Shown: positions 28,450-37,222 of the stretch, piece by piece | How the letters are laid out: each line of letters opens with the position of its first letter | Numbering within the stretch: position 1 is the stretch's first letter | Origin: Lumbricus rubellus | Taxonomy: Eukaryota > Annelida > Clitellata > Crassiclitellata > Lumbricidae | NCBI GenBank assembly: GCA_945859605.1 | Contig: OX243822.1 | Location: forward strand, 15,159,219-15,223,218 | Reading direction: 5' to 3' | Length of the DNA stretch: 64,000 nucleotides | Notes under the pieces: generated by a model | Database searches by the model: none | Told to the model about the DNA's origin: nothing | What the model saw: only the letters and a program-made list of their open reading frames with translations | Position numbers and translations under genes: made by a program

Positions 28450-29070
28450 AGTGGTAATGGACGGGTGGTGCCGTGTGTGTGTGTGTGTGTGGGTGAGTGT
28501 GCATCACAAATATATGTAGGCCTACGCGTATACGTGTGCATATTATGTATATCGCCATTATGCATAATTTTATACGTGCATAATTATTGTGTGTATGATC
28601 ATTATTATGTGTGTATGGTAGTTGTGATAATGATGCCGATGGTGGTGGTGCCGTGTGTGTGTGTGTGTGTGTGCGCGCGCGCGCGTGCATGATTATAATA
28701 TAAATGGCTACAAACCTTATCTTATACCTTGTTATGATCCTCGGGGTCCGTGCATTTTCGAATAATATTTCTCCATTTCCTGAAGCCACAGAAATAGTTT
28801 CCGTCGAATCAACATGTCGCCAATTTCCGAGTCGACATCTCTTGACCGCCAGAGGGCCATGAACCGGATTTGACGTAAACACGCCAACGCAGAGCATCTG
28901 CCGACGTCACAAGACGTTGCATGAGCGACGAGGAATGGGACAGTCGCACTTGATAGAGTCAGAGCTATAAGTAAATCTGAATATGGGGTACGGATTAAAT
29001 TATAAACGTTTTAATTATTAACAGTCTACAGACATAGGCACACAGCAATGTAACAATATTCATAGTATGA
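28450..29070. other. Spacer with (GT)n and (GC)n microsatellites
   Basis: (GT)n runs at about 28,474-28,490 and 28,650-28,685. No gene recognised. The open frames on both strands are microsatellite artefacts. Confidence 0.6.
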
Positions 29071-29074
29071 ACGA

Positions 29075-29300
29075 ATGGGGCGCGGTGGTGTAGTGGTGGC
29101 GTCGTCGCCTTGGAGCCGGAAGGTTCGAGGTACGAATCCACCTCGCCGCGTAAGGACCTTGGGCAAGTCTTTCACTCACAATTGCTCAGCGCTTTGGCGT
29201 GAAACTCCGATGCAGTGTCCGCTCTGCATTCGGGAGCGCCTCTGAGTAGAAGCTTGAAGGGGCGCTATAACAAGTGCACATACAAACATAAACATACAAA
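29075..29300 (+). repeat. tRNA-derived SINE
   Basis: The head GGGGCGCGGTGGTGTAGTGG includes an A-box TGGTGTAGTGG. The body has CCTTGGGCAAGTC and GTGAAACTCCGATGCAGTG. The tail GGGAGCGCCTCTGAGTAG with GGCGCTATAA equals the LINE tails at 3,880 and 54,355. The tail probably lets LINE proteins copy the SINE. Confidence 0.7.
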
Positions 29301-30044
29301 CATTACAGGTTACTACTAGTATATAAGGCCTACTGTATACTAAAGTAGTCAAGGAGTCAGGACTGTCCGGCAGCCAGTTAGGGGCTATCCCGTCCTACTG
29401 AGGTATTTTTTACCATCACCTCTAGCGACTGGAAGGCTGAGCAGTGTTTCATTTAAACGTCTTTCCGAGGGAATCCCCATGAATGTGCATTCCCCCCCCC
29501 CCCACCCAAGAAAGTAGCCAACAGGTATTGTTTTCATGTATATAGACCTACGCAACATTCCCCAGAAGAAATCGACGGCACTTGTTTATATGTAGGACTT
29601 ATAGGCATATTTTGTATCTTCCGGCCCCCCCCCCCTCCAAGAAGAATTTGCTTGCGAAGCATAGGAGTGCTAAAGAAAAGTCATCAGAAATAAAAGTACA
29701 AAAAGTTACAGCATTCATCTCGGAAATTTTGAAGTTTTGACGAAAATACTGAAAAGGCAATTTTTGCATTTTTTAAAATAAATTTATTAAAAGGTCGCCA
29801 TGGCAGAAAAAGGCATAGTTTAAACGTTGGCTTATGCCGCTAAATTATTTAACAAGAACATGTATAGACTTCTATATCAGACAAAATTCTTCAAATACAG
29901 AGTTTCAGCCAGGGGAGACTCTATTTCAGTGGGGGATACTTTATATCGGGCAGATTTTATATCGTGACACTGGCGATATTTAGACTTATTGATGTAGGCC
30001 TAATAATATTCAATGAAACCTAACAGCGTCATCCGCATGCAGTA
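29301..30044. other. Non-coding spacer
   Basis: No gene seen. Two poly-C runs (about 29,490 and 29,625) and A/T-rich DNA up to the hAT insertion site. Confidence 0.5.
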
Positions 30045-30052
30045 CGTTAGCC
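30045..30052. repeat. hAT target-site duplication, left
   Basis: CGTTAGCC, repeated exactly at 53,072-53,079. Eight bases is the diagnostic length for hAT. Confidence 0.85.
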
Positions 30053-30342
30053 CAGTGGTTCCCAAACTTCAGCAGGCCGTGGACCGGCAATATTTTTTGG
30101 TGAAGTTCGCGGACCGCTAGCTTAGACCTAAATGGCGATGGCAAATAAAAGCGACCTAAATTGGGAAAAACACTAAAATATAAGGCTAATTACAATTAGC
30201 CTACATTTACATGTCATTGAAGCTTTATTTGTTTAAGATTTATTATGAGTATTTTCGCTTGAACTTCAGTTATAGGCCTATTTCACCTTGGACTGTTGTT
30301 CGAATAAGAACCCACTTCTGAATCATTAGCATCTTCGCTCTT

Positions 30343-30348
30343 AGTTTC
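30343..30348. repeat. Target-site duplication of Polinton B, left
   Basis: AGTTTC, repeated at 52,539-52,544. Confidence 0.9.
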
Positions 30349-30540
30349 AGTAGAGGCCCAATAAGGCGGCTGACTCATTTGACCAGTACAGCCTTGACCT
30401 TCGCCCATTTGACCAGTACAGCCTTGACCTTCGCCCATTTGACCAGTACAGCCTTAAAAAAGTAAAAAAAGTAAAAAAAGTAAAAAAGTAAAAAAAGTAA
30501 AAAAAGTAAAAAAGTAAAAAAAGTAAAAAAGTAAAAAATA

Positions 30541-30556
30541 TTTTCTCCGGCGTATA
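30541..30556 (+). promoter_or_regulatory. TTTTCTCCGGCGTATA leader element
   Basis: The 16-bp word precedes the TIR-borne SAP gene here (and at 52,314-52,329). It occurs a third time before the polymerase gene (51,955-51,970, minus strand). Likely a shared promoter element; function inferred. Confidence 0.5.
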
Positions 30557-30560
30557 CAAA

Positions 30561-30806
30561 ATGGACTACTCGAAAAAAGTTACTGAATTACGAAAAATCG
30601 CCGAGCCGAGCGGCCGGGATGGATATTTTACAAGACGGTGGAAAGTGGCGTTCATTGCTAAAATTGACGCCCACATCCGCGAATGCTGCGACGATGAATG
30701 CCCATGCAAGAATCCACGGCCGGATCGTCAACAAGGGCCATGCGAGACCATCGTCGTTCGTCGTCGGCGCAATGGCAACCCACCCCCGTGTGATGCAGGG
30801 GCGTGA
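30561..30806 (+). CDS. SAP-type short protein in left TIR (B)
   Basis: 81 residues. VTELRKIAEPSGRDGYFTRR matches the SAP motifs at the start of the Polinton B polymerase, including the opening MDYS. A CCDDECPC cluster and an arginine-rich tail (VVRRRRNG) follow, suggesting DNA binding. Because it lies in the TIR it exists twice, reading inwards from each end. A one-base length difference near the 3' end gives the left and right copies different C-termini. Confidence 0.6.
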   Translation: MDYSKKVTELRKIAEPSGRDGYFTRRWKVAFIAKIDAHIRECCDDECPCKNPRPDRQQGPCETIVVRRRRNGNPPPCDAGA

Positions 30807-30935
30807 GCGGACTACGACGTAGATATGGGATTACAATATCGCAAACGATTTTACACCGTTGGTTTATAATCGTCTTTGGATCAATCGAATATTATTATTT
30901 TTTCTCCAAACACGACATATTTTTTCATAATCGTC

Positions 30936-31898
30936 TCACAATGTCATCAAGTTTTCGTTATTAATCCAAGAATTGAACGAGTCTGGGTAGCCTAACCACT
31001 TCACGAGTGATTTCTTCCCGCGTTTCCTAATCACTTTTTCGATTCTAAATATTTCTTGAGTTGTTTTCTGTAGCTCCTGCTCGTAAAAAGAGCCTTGTAT
31101 TTCCTCACCAGCAGAATCAGTAATCTTGTAAGTTGGCGGATCTGTATATTGAACCTGAGATACTACAAAAACCTCCTCCGTCCATCTCGGCAAGTAACCC
31201 TTGTCAAAAATGCTCTTCTTCCTAGTTATTCTAACTCGATCACCGACTGAAAACTTTGGTGTAATAGGCCCTGAAATCTCATCGCCGTATAAATTCATAA
31301 ATACAGTCTTTTCGTTCACTTTCATACTAGCCTTCGCGGGGGTCATTTTGATCGAAGAATGTCTCGTGTCATTATAATTACTAACCATCTCATCTAATAC
31401 ATCGATATATCTTCTCGTTGAATTAGCAGTAAAGTACTTGAACATTTTATCTTTCATACTCCTATTCCATCTTTCTACGATACAACTTTTCCCCTCGTTT
31501 TCGGTAGAATACAGCTCGACTAAAATCTTCACATTTTTATTATAAAATTCTTTCCCTTTGTCGCACCAAACTTTGACTGGCTGTCGACCACCCCCGAGTA
31601 TCTTCACGAACCCATCGGCTGTAGACTTCCCACTCTTGTCATGTAATGGAACGATCCATCCGTACTTGGAAAATACATCTATGACGGTCAATAGATACTT
31701 CACGCCATCATTATCTCTAGCGAAAGCCTGCATGTCGATTAGGTCAGCCGCCCAAATCTGGTCAATCCCGCCAACACGGACCCGCCTCGTCCTAAAATTT
31801 CTCACTACTGGTTTGTGTAATTCATTCGCTAATTGATTAGTCCATTTCAGGTCCTGCTGTAATTTTAGGCTTTTTTTAAACCCAAACCTAGGCTTGTT
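30936..31898 (-). CDS. INT: Polinton B integrase with chromodomain, in -1 frame of PLA2 gene
   Basis: Open from 31,898 to 30,936. Homologous to the A integrase from ELHKP onwards, with AADLIDMQ, WCDKGKEFYN and IVERWNRS as catalytic blocks and a C-terminal chromodomain (FRIEKVIRKRG..VKWLGY). As in A, the first in-frame ATG falls after the first catalytic Asp, and the frame opens across the slippery end of the phospholipase gene. The stop is only 29 bases from the inner edge of the left TIR. Confidence 0.9.
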   Translation of the reverse strand, partial: NKPRFGFKKSLKLQQDLKWTNQLANELHKPVVRNFRTRRVRVGGIDQIWAADLIDMQAFARDNDGVKYLLTVIDVFSKYGWIVPLHDKSGKSTADGFVKILGGGRQPVKVWCDKGKEFYNKNVKILVELYSTENEGKSCIVERWNRSMKDKMFKYFTANSTRRYIDVLDEMVSNYNDTRHSSIKMTPAKASMKVNEKTVFMNLYGDEISGPITPKFSVGDRVRITRKKSIFDKGYLPRWTEEVFVVSQVQYTDPPTYKITDSAGEEIQGSFYEQELQKTTQEIFRIEKVIRKRGKKSLVKWLGYPDSFNSWINNENLMTL

Positions 31899-32389
31899 TT
31901 AGCGGACAAAATAGGTTTGACTATCGCCCTCTCTATTCGTTCCCGCACGCTAGGATTTGGTATATTATTCAATTGGTTTATCATTGCTCTATCAGCGACA
32001 TTCCTAGAAGCCGTATCAGTGTGTTGATTGTATGCTAGGTCGTGAATATACGCCGCACTATCTACCCTGTTTATAGGTTTGCTCCAATCTTTGGGGGTTT
32101 CGTTGGGATTCAGACGCAAATCTAGTCTAGTACCGGGACCAGTAAACTGATGGCCTGGCAAATGTACCTCACCAGCAAACTTGGCCCAAGGTAATTTAAT
32201 GTTGCTTGTGGCAGCGTTCAGCGAACTAACTAGATCTCCGCCTTGCACAATAGCAGACGCCTTCACGAATTGAGTTTTTGTTTTCCCGCATACGACGCAA
32301 ACACCTCTGAGCATCGATCTCCCATTATTAGCCACGGCGTTCCGCACATCTGTCGTCTGGGTCTGTTTTTTACATTTTACGCAATACAT
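31865..32389 (-). CDS. PLA2: Zinc-ribbon / phospholipase A2-like virion protein (B)
   Basis: 174 residues from the ATG at 32,389. N-terminal CVKC and CVVC zinc ribbon, a VQGG|D junction, calcium loop FTGPG and catalytic VDSAAYIHDLAY. Same layout as the A protein. An upstream open extension overlaps the ATPase gene and is not used. Divergent from the ATPase with 28 bases between. Confidence 0.85.
   Translation of the reverse strand: MYCVKCKKQTQTTDVRNAVANNGRSMLRGVCVVCGKTKTQFVKASAIVQGGDLVSSLNAATSNIKLPWAKFAGEVHLPGHQFTGPGTRLDLRLNPNETPKDWSKPINRVDSAAYIHDLAYNQHTDTASRNVADRAMINQLNNIPNPSVRERIERAIVKPILSAKTSLGLGLKKA
31871..31880 (-). promoter_or_regulatory. Candidate -1 frameshift site, PLA2 to integrase (B)
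   Basis: The minus strand reads GGT TTA AAA AAA GCC TAA at the end of the phospholipase gene. TTTAAAA and AAAAAAA both fit the XXXYYYZ slippery pattern, and the -1 frame is the integrase. The site is retained from A although the flanking bases differ. Confidence 0.55.
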
Positions 32390-32417
32390 TTCGTTTTTAA
32401 TAATATATATTTTTAAA
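32390..32417. promoter_or_regulatory. 28-bp divergent promoter (PLA2/ATPase, B)
   Basis: An A/T-rich spacer containing TAATAATATATA separates opposite start codons; the equivalent of 16,024-16,043 in A. Confidence 0.5.
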
Positions 32418-33206
32418 ATGGAGATTAGAGATATGAGTTGGGGCACAGCGCTCTCGAAAAGATTCAATAATCCGTTGTTACCCAAAAGCATACGTGGTTT
32501 GATAGTTGGGAAATCGGCGTGTGGAAAAACAACGCTTCTTCTCAATCTTTTACTCAGGCCAGACTGGTTGGATTATAATAACTTGCAGGTATTCGGTACT
32601 TCTCTGTTTCAACCGGAATATCGCATTATTAAAACAGCATACGAAGAAAAGTTGCCGAAAGAAGCGATCGTTTGGTTGTTTGAGCACCGAGATGAAATCG
32701 TGGGTCTAAATGCGTCACCAGACCTTGTAATGGAAGAAATAGCAAAAAACTCAGAAGCTAAATCCGATATAATTGCCAAGTTCTTTGAGAGTGCCGATGA
32801 TGTACCAGACCCGAGAGATTTGAGCGCTGAAAAGAAGAACCTGATGATTTTTGATGATCTTCAATTGGAAAAACAAAACAAATGTGAAACGTATTACAAT
32901 CGGGGGAGGCATAGTAATGTAGATTGTTTTTACCTCGCCCAGAATTATTTCAAATTACCGCGCCAAACAATCAGAGAAAACGCGAACTTTATTTGCCTGT
33001 TCAAACAAGACCTGAAAAATTGTAATCATATTTACAACGATCATGTGAGTACAGACATGGCGAAAGATGAATTCAGAAAACTATGCAAAACAGTATGGGA
33101 GCAGCCTCATGGATTCGTGGTTTTAGACCTGACTAGCGACAAGTACAATGGCAAATACCGATGCGGACTCGACGAATTTTATATAATCGAGGATCCGCCA
33201 TTGTAA
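32418..33206 (+). CDS. ATPase: FtsK/HerA-type genome-packaging ATPase (B)
   Basis: 262 residues. Walker A is GKSACGKT and Walker B lies in KKNLMIFDDLQ. The block GRHSNVDCFYLAQNYFKLPR is identical to that of A. Same place and likely role as in A; a short C-terminal extension (EDPPL) is specific to B. Confidence 0.93.
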   Translation: MEIRDMSWGTALSKRFNNPLLPKSIRGLIVGKSACGKTTLLLNLLLRPDWLDYNNLQVFGTSLFQPEYRIIKTAYEEKLPKEAIVWLFEHRDEIVGLNASPDLVMEEIAKNSEAKSDIIAKFFESADDVPDPRDLSAEKKNLMIFDDLQLEKQNKCETYYNRGRHSNVDCFYLAQNYFKLPRQTIRENANFICLFKQDLKNCNHIYNDHVSTDMAKDEFRKLCKTVWEQPHGFVVLDLTSDKYNGKYRCGLDEFYIIEDPPL

Positions 33207-33227
33207 AAATTGTATTGTATAGTAAAA

Positions 33228-34022
33228 ATGGAATCATCGCTTCTCAAACAGATATCGGAAAACACGGAAAAGACGGCCTGCAACACGGAACCAAAAACAT
33301 CATTTTCCATTTTTCTCAGCGAAAAGAGCACGCGAATCAGAACGAAGTTCAATCCACTACTCGAACTGGAGAAGAATAAGAAATATGAAATGGCCTTAGT
33401 TGCCCTCGAGACGTACTATTCTTTTCCTAATATCGATGCGACAAACAACGGCTTCAGGTATTCGCCGAATTCCAGCACAGATTGGGTAAACATTGCAGTT
33501 CCAGAGGGTTGCTATGAAATAACGGATATCAACGAATATATACAGAGAGTCATGAAGGGGAATGGGCATTACGACGGAGTAAATGGCGCTTACTGTATCT
33601 CAATAGCGCCAAATACCAATACTCTGAGGTCTGTGGTAAATATAGAAGCAGAGTATATGGTTGACTTTACGCCAAAGAATTCGATTGGAAAGGTTCTAGG
33701 TTTCAACAGATGGATCTATTCGGCGGGATACAATGAATCGGAGGACTTGGTAAATATAATGAGTGTAAGCAGCCTGAGAGTGACCAGCGACATTATCGGG
33801 TCTTCGTACACTAACGGAACATCGGAAAACGTGATATATTCTTTTTTCCCAAACGTAGGCCCCGGTTACAAGATTATCGAAGTGCCGCATAATTTGATAT
33901 ATCTCCCGATTTTGCTATCTACAATTTCAACGATGGAAACGAGGCTCACAGACCAACACGGGAACCTACTAAATCTTCGAGGTGAAGAATTGGCGATTCG
34001 ATTTCACATCAGAGAAGTTTGA
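33228..34022 (+). CDS. mCP: Penton-like minor capsid protein (B)
   Basis: 264 residues from the ATG at 33,228 (TAAAAATGG); an in-frame ATG at 33,210 is less likely. Matches A in YSFPNID, YEITDINEYIQRV, VDFTPKNSIGKVLGF and the final LTDQHGNLLNLRGEELAIRF. Slightly longer than A, mainly in the loop after residue 110. Confidence 0.85.
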   Translation: MESSLLKQISENTEKTACNTEPKTSFSIFLSEKSTRIRTKFNPLLELEKNKKYEMALVALETYYSFPNIDATNNGFRYSPNSSTDWVNIAVPEGCYEITDINEYIQRVMKGNGHYDGVNGAYCISIAPNTNTLRSVVNIEAEYMVDFTPKNSIGKVLGFNRWIYSAGYNESEDLVNIMSVSSLRVTSDIIGSSYTNGTSENVIYSFFPNVGPGYKIIEVPHNLIYLPILLSTISTMETRLTDQHGNLLNLRGEELAIRFHIREV

Positions 34023-34046
34023 AAGTTTTTGTAATTTATTAATAAA

Positions 34047-34643
34047 ATGAATCGTTACACGGGCGTAAAAGTTAATATTTCAGAAGCGCAACAAGACAAA
34101 ATTAAAAGATCACTTCAAGCGGGGAGCGGCGTGAGTATCAAACTATCGCACGATGATTTGAATGGCGAACACGTTTTGGCTTTCACCCAGGCGCAAATCA
34201 ATAAAATGGCAGCAGCCTACCAAAAAGGAACTGGCATGATTATTAAAATGAGTAAAACGCAATTGGAGAACAACAAGAAAGTCGAAGGTGGATTCATAGG
34301 CGCTATACTTCCGTTTCTAGCGACAACGGGACGGTTCCTTCTTGGTAGCGTACTGCCTAGTTTAGCACAGGGCGCATTAGGTGGGTTAGGTGCTGCGGCT
34401 GGATCGAAACTTGTCGATAAAATCAGCGGTTCGGGTGTAATGTATGTCAAGAAAGGTGACATAGCGTGCAAAATAAGAGCGGCCGGATCCGGTTTGTACT
34501 TGTCTCCGTGGCAAAAAGGCGCATCGATAATGGGATCCGGGCTTTACATGAAAACAGGGTCGGGCTATGTGAGTGGCGAAGGACTTTTGCTGGGCCCCAA
34601 CTCGCCGTTTCGAAACATTCCGATTCTCGGCATGATATTATAA
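34047..34643 (+). CDS. Glycine-rich hydrophobic virion protein (B)
   Basis: 198 residues, homologous to A 17,685-18,332. Basic N-terminal part, VEGG|F junction, hydrophobic GFIGAILPFLATTGRFLL, Gly/Ala helix and the C-terminal LGPNSPFRNIPILGMIL. Lacks the two SGSSIS repeats of the A protein. Probably a membrane-active or cementing virion protein (inference). Confidence 0.7.
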   Translation: MNRYTGVKVNISEAQQDKIKRSLQAGSGVSIKLSHDDLNGEHVLAFTQAQINKMAAAYQKGTGMIIKMSKTQLENNKKVEGGFIGAILPFLATTGRFLLGSVLPSLAQGALGGLGAAAGSKLVDKISGSGVMYVKKGDIACKIRAAGSGLYLSPWQKGASIMGSGLYMKTGSGYVSGEGLLLGPNSPFRNIPILGMIL

Positions 34644-34658
34644 ATTATCATATGTAAA

Positions 34659-35057
34659 ATGTCGAGACCAATACACAAATTTGGAACTAAACCAACTAGA
34701 CCGGTAGAGGTTAGAACGCAGCCCGTTTCAGTCTTTTGGAAGATTACGAGCGGTGTTACTCGCACCCCAGTAAGACAACTAGGGGGTCTGCGATGGGAGA
34801 TTTTTGCGCAAAATGATATTACGATACAACCAAAGGCGGCAAATACGCTAAGGCTTGGACTCGGTGTAGAAATGGCGGCAGGTCTTTGTCTCGTTTCCCT
34901 CAGACAGGCTATCAAAGAACGACGATGCAGCCTACTAGACGGGGTGATTTCAGAAGATGTGATTGATGATATCATAGTTTCCATTCAAAACAACTCCGAT
35001 TCGGCGGTAACGATAAACGAAGGAGATTCGCTATGCTGTGTAAACTATCAACGGTAA
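34659..35057 (+). CDS. Degenerate dUTPase-fold protein (B)
   Basis: 132 residues. The dUTPase-like order is clearer than in A: LGGLRWEIFAQ (motif 1 region), LGLGVEMAAGLCLVSLRQ (approach to motif 2), DGVISEDVIDDIIVSIQN (motif 3 region) and INEGDSLCCVNY (motif 4 region). PRSG, the catalytic Asp-Tyr pair and motif 5 are missing, so dUTP hydrolysis is unlikely. The N-terminal 35 residues (IHKFGTKPTRP) are shared with A and are not part of the dUTPase fold. Confidence 0.55.
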   Translation: MSRPIHKFGTKPTRPVEVRTQPVSVFWKITSGVTRTPVRQLGGLRWEIFAQNDITIQPKAANTLRLGLGVEMAAGLCLVSLRQAIKERRCSLLDGVISEDVIDDIIVSIQNNSDSAVTINEGDSLCCVNYQR

Positions 35058-35085
35058 AAAATATATATTGCTAATAAATAAAAGA

Positions 35086-35784
35086 ATGGAATACGAAGGC
35101 ATCAAACTCTATCCAAACCTAACAAATATAACACCCTCCGCGCCGGAAGGTGAAATACAAATAGCCGCGGGGTCTGCACAAACGTATCGACTTCAGAAGA
35201 TTAGCGAAATCAAAAAGGAGATCGAGCAAGAACGCGACAAAAGAGCAACGTTGAGTAAAAAGTACCATAGAAGTGTGAGCGTAATCGGCGTAGTAGACAA
35301 CGTCCTCATGGCGATCACGATGGGGCTCGGAATTTCGGGAATCGGTGTACTAGCCACCATAATTGCAACCCCCATCGCTATTGCTATGGAAGGGACAGCG
35401 CTAGGTGCGGGGCTATTGAGTATAATTGGCAGCCGAATCTGTAAAAAGCTCGCCCTGAAGGCGGAGAAGCATGAAAAGATCAAAACGCTAGCTGATGCGA
35501 AGCTCAACACGATCAGCGACCATATTTCAAAAGCACTCGTGGATGATCACATTTCAGACGAGGAATATTCTCTGATTCTAAGTGAGATTGAAAAATTCAA
35601 TGGCATGAAAGAAGAAATCAAAAGTAAGTCGAAAGTTGCGGCGGCCGCGATGGACGAGGAAACGAAACAATCTCTCATCGATCGGGGAAGAGAGGAAGTC
35701 AGGCAGTCCTTTCAAAGCATGTTTGAGAAAAATACCGAATCTGTGAGAAAGACGACTAACGCGAACATGTATGAAATCATGTAG
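35086..35784 (+). CDS. Coiled-coil protein with hydrophobic hairpin (B only)
   Basis: 232 residues from the ATG at 35,086. Order: short N-terminal region; charged helix ISEIKKEIEQERDKRATLS (coiled coil); two hydrophobic segments (VDNVLMAITMGLGISGIGVL and IIATPIAIAMEGTALGAGLL) that could cross a membrane; then a charged helical C-terminus (ISDEEYSLILSEIEKF). I associate this type with animal Polintons but know of no assigned function. Absent from A at the same place, so it is a gain in B or a loss in A. Confidence 0.65.
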   Translation: MEYEGIKLYPNLTNITPSAPEGEIQIAAGSAQTYRLQKISEIKKEIEQERDKRATLSKKYHRSVSVIGVVDNVLMAITMGLGISGIGVLATIIATPIAIAMEGTALGAGLLSIIGSRICKKLALKAEKHEKIKTLADAKLNTISDHISKALVDDHISDEEYSLILSEIEKFNGMKEEIKSKSKVAAAAMDEETKQSLIDRGREEVRQSFQSMFEKNTESVRKTTNANMYEIM

Positions 35785-36584
35785 ACTTGTAGAGTTTTGT
35801 AGACCTATGTAGACCTATGTCGCTATGTCTGAAAATACGTCTAACTTGTGTTTTTACACATGTCGAAAAACATGTAGAAAAACACGTCAAAAAACACGCC
35901 GGAAAACATGTCGAAAAACATTAAATTTTTTATTAAAAATGTCGTTTCTAAAGATAGATGACCCGGCGAAAAGAAATTTCATAGTCGAAGAGTTTCTGAA
36001 ATCCAAGAAGAATATTCAACAAAACTTTTTATCGGAGAGATTGGGAGATTCGGGGCTGCAGCAAGAACTAACCAAGCTGTACAAGCCTATCGTCGATTCG
36101 CAATCCGCAATTTCCAAAGAGCAAAATGTCTTACTATCCGCCATCAAAGAAAACTCGATAGCTACTACAAACGCACTACAGACGCTACCCGCTTCGTTGA
36201 AGATTCAATTTCCTCAGTATCCCTCGATAGAAGCGTATAGCGACGACCCAACCGAGGATATTAGAACTTTAGAATTAGGTGAAGTAGCCACCAAGTACCT
36301 TCATCAATACGCCTCCGATAGAAAAATCGTAGACACGACGTTCGGAATACGATCAAAAAATGGTCAATTCTACATCGGCGATACTCCGATTTTTATTCAA
36401 GGAGACGATGTGACGGTTGGAAATAAGACGTATAGCGGAACACCGGGACTTTGGGAGTTGTTGACGATGAAACAGCCGAACACGTCGATATACGATAATA
36501 ATGATAGAGACGATTACGCCGAGATTCTACTCGCGTCGGATGCTATCAGACAGCCAAAAAATCCCAACAAACCCAAAGCATCTG

Positions 36585-37105
36585 TGTCACAAGTCTTTTC
36601 CCTCTTCTTCTTCTTCTTGTGACCTTCAGTCTCTTCGGAAGCTTCTTCGTATAAGTTCGTGGTAGCGTAGGCCTATCCCTAGATAACTGTTTCATTAGCT
36701 AAATGGCTAGGTTAAAGAATCTACAGTCTTTCACTGTTTTGTTAACCAACAACGACGACGTGTTTAACTCTTCTTATTATACTCCAAAATCCGATATAAA
36801 GTAAAACGATCAGCAACAACACAACAATGACTACACTTGCGTTATCATAACAACTACACGACTACTATCTTCATCAGTCTACTCTATCGCAACTCAACAA
36901 CAACTCTTACAGCCTATCTCAACGGCTCTCAACACGCAACTCTCCTTCTTCACTTCCACTCCCTTCTTGTACAATTAACGTACGCTCGTCTAGACGTCAC
37001 GTGCTGTCCAGACAATCACCTGTGCAGACGCCGCGCGGCAATTTGCACCTGGCCTACTTACGTCGCTGTACGACAATCGGCGTGCACTGATTAAATTAGC
37101 TGACA
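36585..37105 (-). repeat. 3' LTR
   Basis: 521 bp, apparently identical to 43,092-43,612. The ends form the inverted pentamer TGTCA/TGACA. Confidence 0.95.
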
Positions 37106-37128
37106 TTACCTCCTTCCTTTCTTTTGAA
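37106..37128 (-). promoter_or_regulatory. Polypurine tract
   Basis: On the minus strand AAAAGAAAGGAAGGAGGTAA directly precedes the 3' LTR. It would prime plus-strand DNA synthesis. Confidence 0.8.
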
Positions 37129-37222
37129 GAGAGCTAATTAATCTTAAAAATTAGCGAACGTATAATGCTTAAACTAAATACAAACAATTCTTATACTAAA
37201 TGCAATCACAAAATACCTTATA

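Larger units (their letters stand above)
30349..30907 (+). repeat. Left TIR of Polinton B
   Basis: Inverted copy of 51,963-52,538. It contains about 2.5 copies of a 30-bp unit (TTTGACCAGTACAGCCTTGA), an AAAAAAGTA minisatellite and a short SAP-type gene. The arms differ in minisatellite length and in a few bases of the gene. Confidence 0.9.

Noticed and set aside
28439..28897. Thr-His-rich open frames around 28.4-28.9 kb
   Set aside because: Produced by GT/CA microsatellites.
32390..32545. N-terminal extension of the B phospholipase protein into the ATPase gene
   Set aside because: It begins at a non-ATG codon, lies antisense to the ATPase and is absent in A. The ATG at 32,389 has the usual leader.
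35825..35938. CRKT-repeat N-terminus of the B DUF8207-like protein
   Set aside because: It derives from a short DNA repeat in the spacer. The A protein starts at the equivalent of 35,939, where a TTAAAAATG leader stands.
36837..37094. 85-aa protein repeated at 43,344-43,601
   Set aside because: It lies wholly inside the LTRs, hence the exact duplication. No sign of a real product.
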